A stretch of 30,000 nucleotides of DNA from Neocallimastix lanati (nom. inval.) (taxonomy: Eukaryota; Neocallimastigomycota; Neocallimastigomycetes; Neocallimastigales; Neocallimastigaceae): NCBI GenBank assembly GCA_016946835.1, contig JACVTC010000031.1:737501-767500 (forward strand), in the 5' to 3' direction. Made by a program: the position numbers and the translations under genes. Of the stretch, positions 21,334 through 30,000 are shown piece after piece. Position 1 is the first letter of the stretch. Every line of letters begins with the position of its first letter. The notes under the pieces were generated by a model. That model searched no databases, was not told where the DNA came from, and saw nothing but the letters and a program-made list of their open reading frames with translations.

Positions 21334-21652
21334 GTTTATTTAATTATATAATGAAATAACCCTATATATATATATATAGCGATATTTACCAGAAATTGTC
21401 TGGGTTATATTTATTAGCAGTGATAATAATAGTCATTTTGTTTTCCTTGTAATAAACTGCATTAACACCATTTGGGAAATGGTCAGTAACATACTTTTTA
21501 ATTTCTTTATCAACAGCTTCACTATTTAATTTTTAATTTTTTTTTATTTCATTTTTTTTTTTATTTTTTTTTTTCGTTAAAGATAAATGATAATAAAAAA
21601 AAAAATAATAATAATAATTAAAGATAATATATCTATTAATATATTTATTTAA

Positions 21653-21683
<31 letters not shown>

Positions 21684-21821
21684 TAATATTTTTTATATTT
21701 TTATTCCATGTTGATTTATATTGAATATATATTTATTAATATGTACCGAATCTTAAATTCCTCATTTTCTTCAATATCTATTTTTTGAACATCATCAACT
21801 TTCTTTTGTATTATTGTATTA

Positions 21822-21857
<36 letters not shown>

Positions 21858-22637
21858 AAAAGAAAAATTAAAAACAATGAAATAGTAAAATTTAAGAAAT
21901 TTGGTTATCACTTTATATTTATTTTTTTTGTCAAATTTTTTATATAGTAATTACTTGATGGAAGTGATCAAAAGCGAAAGAATTACCACTTCTTGGATCG
22001 AGGTAATGTTCGTCATCAATCATTCCAAACTTTGAAATAATTGCCTTGTTATAATTAATGTATATATATGTATAATATATTTATATTTTTTATTATTTAA
22101 GATTAAGTTGTATTAATTTTACTATAAAATAAAAACGTTTATTATTTATAGTTATAGTTAAGTTAATATTTGTATTAATTAGATAGTAAATTATACCTTA
22201 GATTGTTGATTTGGAATTTCAACTGGAATGAAATTGGCATTGTTGTATTCTTGGAAACTCTTAACAAATTGTGGTAATAAATCTTTATAATCTTCAACAT
22301 CAAGAAGAACAATTATATCTATTTTTTATAATTATTAAGGATATTTTATTTAATATTACTTCTATTTTTCATTTTCTTTTTATAGAAAATATTGATATAA
22401 AGTATTGTTTCTTTTAAGAAAGATATAAGCGAAAAAATCATTATATAAATATCTATTTATTATAACTAATACTAATAATTATTATGATATTAAAAATTAA
22501 ACTAAATATTGATAATTCTGAAATTCTGAAGATAAATTCTAACCATTAAATACATCATTTAATTCACCAGGTGGACTTTCTAAAATAAATTGATGTGCAA
22601 TTTTTAACTTTTCTTCCATTGAAATTTTTTCAGACAT
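20203..22637 (-). CDS. CAP1: F-actin capping protein alpha subunit (CapZ alpha / Cap1), complete, 8 exons
   Basis: The alpha subunit of the heterodimer that caps actin-filament barbed ends in the cytoplasm. Exons (minus strand): 22637-22544, 22318-22197, 22044-21955, 21802-21747, 21521-21390, 21214-21067, 20733-20580, 20261-20203. Every GT-AG junction keeps frame, giving 284 residues against about 286 in animals. Family landmarks run along the whole length: MEEKLKIAHQFILESPPGEL at the N-terminus, YLDPRSGNSFAFDH, YVTDHFPNGVNAVYY, NPDNFWNGRWRS, SNVHYYEDGNVQLEW, KALRRALPITKQKMDWNQIS and the C-terminal YFKLGNELNPKKA. The final helix with the conserved DW and KxGxEL residues is the part that contacts actin in CapZ. 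An in-frame TAA five codons upstream supports the start. The beta subunit is not in the window. The PINCH gene is divergent, 2.2 kb away. Confidence 0.97.
20792..20848. repeat. 57-base A homopolymer in intron 6 of the capping-protein gene
   Basis: An uninterrupted A run on the plus strand, poly(T) on the coding strand, inside the intron 21066-20734. Confidence 0.97.
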
Positions 22638-24862
22638 TTTGGATATTACTTTTTACATAAAATTATTTGAAATTATTTTTGATTATTATCAATATTTTAT
22701 TTCATAAGAATTTAATACCATTATAAAATTTATTTATATTTAAATATATTATTATAATATTAATATTTGTTAAGTACAAAATGATACATTATATATAAAA
22801 AAAATATATATAAATAAAGAAAAAAAAAAAAAAAAAAACATTAGTACATTAAACATCAATGATATAATAATATCATTATTATTATAATTGTAATATAATA
22901 ATTAAATAAATATTTATTTTATATTAAAGATTGTTTATCCATTTAATGAGTAATATATTAAATATATACTATATTCCCCCTTTTTTTTTTTTTTTTTTTT
23001 TTTTTTACTATTGCAATATTACTAATGTAAATACATTATTGTAAAAAATATATATTATATGCTTATATGCCAATAATAATTATGTTCTGTTGTAATTATA
23101 ATTAACATTTATTATTAATTTGAAGTTATAATATTTTAATAAATATTCATTTTATATTGCTCTATGGTCAATCATTAATATTAATACTTCTGATATCTTT
23201 TTTTAATAAACGTATTATTGATTTTTATAATTTTTTCATTTTTTAAATTTCTTATTTCATTTTTATCTTCTTAATATATATTTAATATTAATTATTTAAT
23301 GCTTTAATAAAGAAAATGTTTGTAATTTGATTCAATTAGTAATTATTCTATTAATGTTTTTATTCTTTTTATTCCAACATTGAATATATAATTGTTGTTT
23401 TTTTTTTCTCCTTATAGATAATATATATATATATATTATCTTTACCTTTTGTTTCTTTTTACTATAATAAAAAAAAAATAAACAAAATTAAAATAAAAAA
23501 TTATATATACAATCTAAACAATGTGTTTAGTGATTCTTTACTATATATATATTTTTTTTTATTATAAAAAAAAATTATAATAATAGTAATTATTATTAAT
23601 TATAATATTTAATAATAATAATTAATATAAATTATTATTCAAATATTATATATAAATATATTTTTTTATTTTTAAATATATACATAAAAATTATAAATAT
23701 AAATATATATTTTGAATATAAATAAATAAATAATGAATAATTAATAAATAAATTAATAATAAATAAGTAATAAATAAATAAATAATAAGTAAATAAATAA
23801 ATAAATAAATAATAAGTAAATAAATAAATAATAAATAAATAAATAAATAAATAATAAAAAATAAATAAATAAATAATAAATAAATAATAAATAAATAAAT
23901 AATAAATAAATAAATAAATAAATAATAAAAAATAAATAAATAAATAATAAATAAATAATAAATAAATAAATAATAAATAAATAAATAAATTAATAATAAA
24001 TTAAATTGCTTTGTAAAATAGTTTAATTAAAAATAAAAGTTTTATTTTTTATTTTTTTATATATAATTTAAAAATATATAATTTAAATATTTATAATATA
24101 TATTAATATTTATACTTTTCGACTATATTAAATTTTTATCAAAAAATTATTCATAAGGATAGAACTTTTATAATTTAAACATTATATTAGGAAAAAAAAA
24201 AGTACATAAAAAAAAGCATATTGAAAAGTTCTTTCTATCTACTTATTTCAAATTCATTGAAATAATATTATTAAATCGTTTTATATATTAGCATTATTTG
24301 CATTACAACTTTTTTTTTTTTTTGATATATATATCATTATTTAAAGTATTTTATTACAACATGGATTCGGACTTTAAAAGCTAAAAACTTTATTTGTTAT
24401 ACATAATTTATTAAATACATTAATTTATTATCTATCACATATTTTTATGTTTTATGTTATTTGATTTTCATTTTTTATTTTTTATTTATTCTAATCTTTT
24501 GAAATACACTCATTAATATACTTCAAAGTTTATAAAAGAATTTTAAACATTCCTCAAAAGATACTATTACAATAGTAATTATATTTATTATAAAATAATT
24601 ATAATAATCATAAAAATAAAGTAAAAGATAAAAAAATCTATTAAATATTTAGGTTTATTTATCAATTTAACTTTTATTATAATATTTATATTTTTCGAGG
24701 AAAAATTAAATGAAATAAATTTTTTTTTTTTTTTTACTTAATCTTTTTTTTTTTTTAAAAAAAAAAAAAAAGAAAGAAATAATATTAATTATATAATTAG
24801 AAAATAATAATATTTGATATAATTATTAGAATAAAAGAGTTTTTTTTCCATAAAAAAACAAA
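22638..24862. other. Divergent intergenic region between the capping-protein and PINCH genes
   Basis: It must hold the promoters of both genes. Visible are CCCCC followed by a run of about 28 T (22976-23006), an AAAT/AATAAAT array (about 23700-24000) and many TATA-like strings that cannot be told from background. No reading frame with coding character is seen. Confidence 0.75.
23700..24000. repeat. Mixed AAAT and AATAAAT tandem array
   Basis: Blocks of AAAT tetramers separated at regular intervals by TAAT steps give a higher-order pattern. A block of about 67 bp containing AATAATAAAAAATAAATAAA recurs near 23850 and 23920. Confidence 0.85.
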
Positions 24863-25443
24863 ATGGCAACTGCTGTTGAATCAGCAAAAGATGGTCTATC
24901 GTCTGGACCAAAAATTTGTCCGGTATGCAGAGAAACTGTTGGAGATGATTATCTTGCAACCGATAAAAATTATTTTCATCAAGATTGTTTTGTGTATGTA
25001 TATTTTATTTTTAGTAATAATAATAATGATATATATATATATATATTTATTTTTAAAAAAGTAAAAAAGAGTTTTATTTTCTTTTGTTAATAATTATTGA
25101 AATATAAATTAGTGGATAACAAATTCAAATATTTCTACTAATATTTACTAATATTTTTTTTTCTATTATTATGAATTTTTTTTATTTAAAAAATTATTAA
25201 CAAAATATTTTGAAAATAATACTGGTTTTTTTGTCGATGAATATAATTTTTTTATATGGATTTATAAATATATATTTTAATGATTACAATAAAAAAAAAA
25301 ATTTTTTTTTTTCTAGTTGTCAACAATGCTTAATGCCATTCGCTGATGGTATTTACTTTGAAAATGATGAAGGAGTTTTTTGCGAATATGATAATAATGT
25401 TTTATTCGGGTATTAATTTATTTTGATTGATTAAAAAAACTAA

Positions 25444-25534
<91 letters not shown>

Positions 25535-26986
25535 TTCTTAATTAACTATGTATATATATTATTATTATTAATATTAAAATTTAATAATATTATTATTTTT
25601 TGTTTTTGTTTAATAATATCATTTTTAATAAAACTATACAAATAATGAATGTTTTAAAAATCTTTAAAATGGAAATCATTTTATATATATTTTGAAATAA
25701 CATCAAAAATTAATACATGTTATATTATCTACATTCATAATATTAATTCATAAACTATTGTAAAAATAACACCATTAACCCAACATATATAAATATATAA
25801 TAAAAAAGAAAACGTTGTGGTAAATGTGGTCAAATTATTTTAGGTAAATACTTAAATGCTATGAATATGACATGGCATACAGATCATTTTACATGTGAAG
25901 AATGTGGATGTTATTTAGCTAATATGAAATTTGTTAATAAAAATGGAAAACCATTCTGTAAGCCATGTTATGAAATGATTAAAGCTCGAGGTATTATTAA
26001 TATAAAAAATGAATATAAAATTATAATTTTAAATATTTTTAAACTACTTCAAAATTAAAACTTTAATTTAAAAAAAAAAAAAAAAAAAAAAATGAAATAA
26101 TTAAATTAATTCATTAATATCATTATATATTATAATATTAAATATTTAAATATCTATACATAACATAATATATATATATATTAATTAGAGGAAAAAAATA
26201 AAAGAGAAGCTTGTGGTAAATGTAAAAAACCAATTGCACCTGAAGAATTATTGATTCTTAAAGGTGTAAGATATCATGCTTTTCACTTTCCATGTACTAT
26301 TTGTAATTGTCTGTTGACTTCTGATTGTAAAGAATATGAAGGAAAATTGTATTGTAAAAAGGATTATGATATTGTAACTGCTCCTGTATGTTATACTTGT
26401 CGTCGTCCTATTTTTGGTAAGAATAATTTTTTTTTTTTTTTTTTTTTTTTTGAAATTTTAAGATATTAATATAAAATATTATAATTTTATTTTATTATTT
26501 CTTTATACTATATTAATATTAATTTTTTTTATCTCATTATAATTATAGGGGCAAGTATTACTGCTTTAGGTCGAGATTTCCACTCTGAGGTAAATTTAAA
26601 AAAAAAAAATTTATATATATATATAAATATTTATATTGCATTATACTATTGTTAATAGTAATATGTAATGTATATACATATTGTTAGTAACAATAGAGGA
26701 ATATAGTGTATAATAAAATATTATATAGAATTTATGGCATATTAATATTGTTATTAATAACAATTTTTATTCATATATTTACTTATACCCTATTAGCACT
26801 TTGTTTGTTTTAAATGTGGAAAACGTTTCGATGATAGTATGTTTTATGAATATCAAGATAAGCCATATTGTATGACGCACTACAACGAATTAACTCAATC
26901 TAATTGTGGAAGATGTAAACATCCAGCTTCCGGAAAAGGTAAATAATAAAAATAAATTAATTTATAGAATTATTTTATATAATTAA

Positions 26987-27018
<32 letters not shown>

Positions 27019-27327
27019 TTTAATTTATTTAATAATAAATGTCAAATAATAATATCAACAATAATTAATAAATAAAAAGTTGTTACTGCGTTGAATAAAA
27101 AATGGTGTGAGAATCATTTCACTTGTGCTGGATGTGATTTAGATTTTAATAAAGAAAGAGTTCCTTTCTATGAAATGGATACGAAACCCTTTTGTAAAGG
27201 TTGTTATGATTATTTACCATCATCAGTTAGAAAGTTATTAGAAAAGTATGATCAAATCGATAAGAAGGTTAAAAAGAAGCAAGAAGAAATGGAAAAGAAG
27301 AAAGCAAAAGAAAAATCAAAATCATAA
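24863..27327 (+). CDS. LIMS1: PINCH/LIMS-type protein with five LIM domains, complete, 7 exons
   Basis: A zinc-finger adaptor; in animals PINCH binds integrin-linked kinase through LIM1 and Rsu1 through LIM5. Exons: 24863-24993, 25317-25409, 25809-25990, 26189-26416, 26549-26589, 26797-26938, 27080-27327. All junctions are GT-AG and in frame, giving 354 residues against about 325 in human PINCH1. Zinc ligands: LIM1 C19 C22 H39 C42 C45 C48 C66 D69; LIM2 C78 C81 H98 H101 C104 C107 C125 C128; LIM3 C144 C147 H165 H168 C171 C174 C191 D194; LIM4 C203 C206 H223 H226 C229 C232 C250 H253; LIM5 C262 C265 C282 H285 C288 C291 C311 C314. PINCH-specific marks are the short even linkers, KAR after LIM2, CRRPI in LIM4, ALNKKWC in LIM5 (Cys replacing the usual His) and a C-terminal helix after LIM5. 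The Lys/Glu-rich tail (about 330-354) is extra. An in-frame TAA precedes the start. Confidence 0.93.
25450..25533. repeat. AAT microsatellite in intron 2 of the PINCH gene
   Basis: About 28 uninterrupted AAT units inside the intron 25410-25808. Confidence 0.95.
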
Positions 27328-28249
27328 AATTATCATAAAATTATCAATAATAATAATAAAAAAAAAAAAAATTAAATATATATAAAAATATAATATTTAC
27401 TATTATTTTAAATTTAAATTAATTTATATAATATCATTTAATAATAAAAAATATAATTAATGATTTAAATTATAATTAACTTATATAAAAATATATATAT
27501 ATATTTTTTTATTTTTATTTTTATTTTTTTTAAATTGTCTTAAATTTTATTATTTTTAAAGATATACAACAATTAAATAATACAATATTTATGTTAGATT
27601 GATTAAAATATATAAAGCAACATTGTAATATAAATTATTAATGTTAACATAAAAAGGAAAAAGAAATAAAATTTAAAAAACATAAAAAAAAATAATATTT
27701 AGAATATATTAAAAAAAAAACTTTATAATAAATAAAATTAATTGTTCTTTATTATACATATATAAAGAAAAATTAATATATTAATATATATGTATTAATA
27801 AATGTCATTTTGTTTTAATTCATATTTAAATAAAAATGGATAATACTACTTTTTATTTTTTTATATATATTTTATATTTTTTAATTTTTTATTTATATAT
27901 ATTTTATTAATAAATAAAGTTTAAATTAATTAAGAATATTTAAATAAATAAATATATAATATAAATAAATATATAAATATAAATAAATAAATAATTAACT
28001 AATTAAATAAATAATTAAATTACACAAAAAATTAAAATATATATGAAAAATTAAAATATATATAAAAAATTAAAAAATATATATACTATAATTAATTATT
28101 AATAAATGTTCCATTATTATTTTTTTTTTTTTTTGTTTGATATAAAAAAAACAATTTTTTTTTTTCTTATTTCGATTTCTTTATTTATTTTTCAAAAATA
28201 TATTTTGAAAAAGAATAGCTTTGCTATTTTTTATAACTATCGTTTAATC

Positions 28250-28283
<34 letters not shown>

Positions 28284-28464
28284 TGTTATATAATAAAAAC
28301 AAATTTGTATATATTATCAAAAATCTTTAAGAAAGTACAAATTGATTTTTCTTTAATCACTGAATTTTTGTGATTATATATTATATATATATACATACTT
28401 TAAAAGGAAAAATAATCAAAGGTTAAAATCTTTATAAATTTTCAATTTAATTAGAATTAATCAA

Positions 28465-28505
<41 letters not shown>

Positions 28506-28680
28506 CAACAACAACAACAACAATAATAATAATAATAACTAAATAATAATAATTTGATTTTCTTTTACATTGTTTTTTCCATCTTAATAGTTAATATTAC
28601 AATTAATATATATATATTTATTATTATCTCTTTTATTCTATATTTATTTTTATTAAAAAAAAAAAAAAAATAAAATAAAA
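27328..28680. other. Intergenic AT-rich region between PINCH and the Ran-binding protein gene
   Basis: The 3' flank of PINCH and 5' flank of the next gene, both plus strand. It holds AT runs, a T run (28252-28280) and an AAT/AAC array close to the downstream gene. An open frame at 28106-28330 is Phe/Ile/Lys-rich from AT-rich sequence and is not credible. Confidence 0.75.
28466..28538. repeat. Compound AAT-AAC-AAT microsatellite upstream of the Ran-binding gene
   Basis: AAT units switch to about eight AAC units (28499-28522) and back to AAT, ending about 140 bp before the ATG at 28681. It may lie in the 5' UTR or promoter. Confidence 0.93.
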
Positions 28681-30000
28681 ATGGCAGGAATAGAAGAGAT
28701 TTTACTTAATTTAACATGTAATTCTCTATCTGTAGTAGGTAAATCTGCCTTTAGCTATGTTGCTAAAATGGCAGTAAATCAAATAAAAGATCAAATTCAA
28801 AATAAATCGAAAAGTAAATCCACTTTAAAAATATTAAAACAAAAGTTAGAAATGAAATTAAGTGTCATCACTCCAACAATTGATATGTTTGAACTTATTG
28901 TTGCCCGTGGTAATACAGCTTTAGTTTCAACTATGGAACTTATTACTCCATTAAAAAATAAAATTAATTCACTTTATGAAGAAATTGATTATTGTAATTG
29001 TTATAAAGATGAAAATAAAATTGCGACCCTTTCTGAAGATTATTTAATTAAATCGCTAAATGAAATAATTTCAATGATTGATGAAATTACACCCATCCTT
29101 AATTTAGCATTATTAACTTCTCATACTGTTTTACAACAAAGTAATCAAAACTTTCCAAAAACTATTATTTCACCATCAAAATTAATGAAGGGAACTACTG
29201 AACTTTATAACTGTGAAAAAACCTTCAGAGAAAGTAAAAATCTTAAAGCTCAAGTTGGACCAAGTTTTTCCTTAAAAATGTATTCTTTATTTACTAGTTC
29301 TTCTCGACAAAGAAAGCAAGATGTAGATTGGACTTGGAAAGAAGAATTTAACTTATCAAGAACATTTATCAATAGAGTAGGAAATAAGACAAAGGATTAT
29401 ACATATGAATTAGAAATTGTCGAAAATTTAGAGGACGATCGATATCATGAAGAAAAAGAATTAAAATATGGTAAAAGTTTACTTAGTAATTATCCAAATG
29501 AAAAGTTTTTTATTCCTGGTAAAAAAATTGTATATAATATTAGTGATATTCGTTCATTATTCTATGCTAGTTCTGGCTCATTACTTAATATTGAAGAGTG
29601 TACTTCGGCCGTTTTAATTCTTAAAGTTGAAATTCCAAATTCTGGTAAATCGGTAAATCAATCACAAGAGCAATGGATTGCTCTTGAAGTCAATAATTTT
29701 ATTCCTGAAGATAATAGTTCAGACGTTGATGGAAATAAAAAGATTATTAAAAAGGAAATTAGTCATTCAAGCCATGTTCTTATACCACCAGGTGAAAATC
29801 AATGGAGTCTTCTTAGTCATTTAGAATACTTAATTCGTTTAACTATGATGGAAAGTTATTTCCAAACTTCTTGTACGAATGTTAGTGACGAAATGGTTAT
29901 TCTCTTTTTGCAATCAAGTTATACAAATACTCAACCTCATAAGGTTATTCGTAATTCTTCCACTTCTAGTGAATCTTCTAATTTTGCCAATCTTTCCAAT
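28681..30000 (+). CDS. YRB30: Ran-binding protein of the Yrb30 type (Pfam Ran-binding family), 5' part, cut by the window end
   Basis: Open without a stop or intron for 440 codons to the right edge. In yeast Yrb30 binds Ran-GTP and affects its GTP hydrolysis, so a role in Ran-cycle control is expected. The resemblance is to remembered family features: an N-terminal helix ending in SAFSYVAKMAVNQIK (about residues 22-36), ITPTIDMFELIVARGNTAL (63-81), SPSKLMKGTTELY (about 165-177), SLKMYSLFTSSSRQRKQDVD (about 196-215) followed by WTWKEEF, and YELEIVENLEDDRYHEEKEL (about 242-261). The rest is soluble and mixed, becoming Ser/Asn-rich at the edge (about 425-440). No signal peptide or membrane segment is seen. 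An in-frame TAA at 28654-28656 and ATGGCA after A-rich sequence support the start. The lack of introns contrasts with the neighbouring genes. Confidence 0.75.
   Translation, partial: MAGIEEILLNLTCNSLSVVGKSAFSYVAKMAVNQIKDQIQNKSKSKSTLKILKQKLEMKLSVITPTIDMFELIVARGNTALVSTMELITPLKNKINSLYEEIDYCNCYKDENKIATLSEDYLIKSLNEIISMIDEITPILNLALLTSHTVLQQSNQNFPKTIISPSKLMKGTTELYNCEKTFRESKNLKAQVGPSFSLKMYSLFTSSSRQRKQDVDWTWKEEFNLSRTFINRVGNKTKDYTYELEIVENLEDDRYHEEKELKYGKSLLSNYPNEKFFIPGKKIVYNISDIRSLFYASSGSLLNIEECTSAVLILKVEIPNSGKSVNQSQEQWIALEVNNFIPEDNSSDVDGNKKIIKKEISHSSHVLIPPGENQWSLLSHLEYLIRLTMMESYFQTSCTNVSDEMVILFLQSSYTNTQPHKVIRNSSTSSESSNFANLSN

Noticed and set aside
24863-27327. Paxillin or another LIM-only family instead of PINCH
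   Set aside because: Five LIM domains with PINCH linker spacing, the WC substitution in LIM5 and a short C-terminal helix fit PINCH. There is no N-terminal LD-motif region as in paxillin.
28106-28330. 74-codon open frame upstream of the Ran-binding gene
   Set aside because: Poly-Phe and Ile-rich translation of T runs; composition equals background.

Overview
The window is extremely AT-rich nuclear DNA from a eukaryote, with A/T homopolymers, long ATT and AAT arrays, and coding islands cut by many short AT-rich introns. It is most likely a fungus, and an anaerobic gut fungus (Neocallimastigomycota) is my best guess. The composition and intron density fit that group. The last gene matches a Ran-binding family I know from fungi (Yrb30 type). 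A dictyostelid-like amoeba is the main alternative, but the intron density argues against it. The assignment is inference; no search was run.

Layout: (1) 1-8831, minus strand: the 5' part (17 exons, at least 1369 residues) of a large gene. It encodes a disordered N-terminus followed by an all-helical TPR-like and HEAT/ARM-like solenoid, and it runs off the left edge. One intron (4260-4043) has every hallmark of a U12-type AT-AC intron, and another holds 263 uninterrupted ATT units. (2) 8832-20202: about 11 kb with no intact gene. It holds short tandem repeats, an isolated block of about 49% GC (12340-12566) with nested closing stems that looks like a structured non-coding RNA, a weak decayed coding stretch near 15.7-16.2 kb, and a decayed leucine-rich-repeat gene at 17.4-18.8 kb. 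(3) 20203-22637, minus strand: a complete 8-exon gene for the F-actin capping protein alpha subunit. (4) 24863-27327, plus strand: a complete 7-exon gene for a five-LIM-domain PINCH orthologue, divergent from the capping gene. (5) 28681 to the right edge, plus strand: the intronless 5' part of a Ran-binding (Yrb30-type) protein gene.

Exon joins were worked out by hand. In all three spliced genes every junction keeps frame, and each of the four start codons has an in-frame TAA just upstream. The capping and PINCH genes both belong to the actin/adhesion system: the first caps filament barbed ends, and the second is, in animals, the scaffold of the ILK-PINCH-parvin complex. The most notable observations are the AT-AC intron, the PINCH orthologue in a probably fungal genome, and the unexplained structured GC island.
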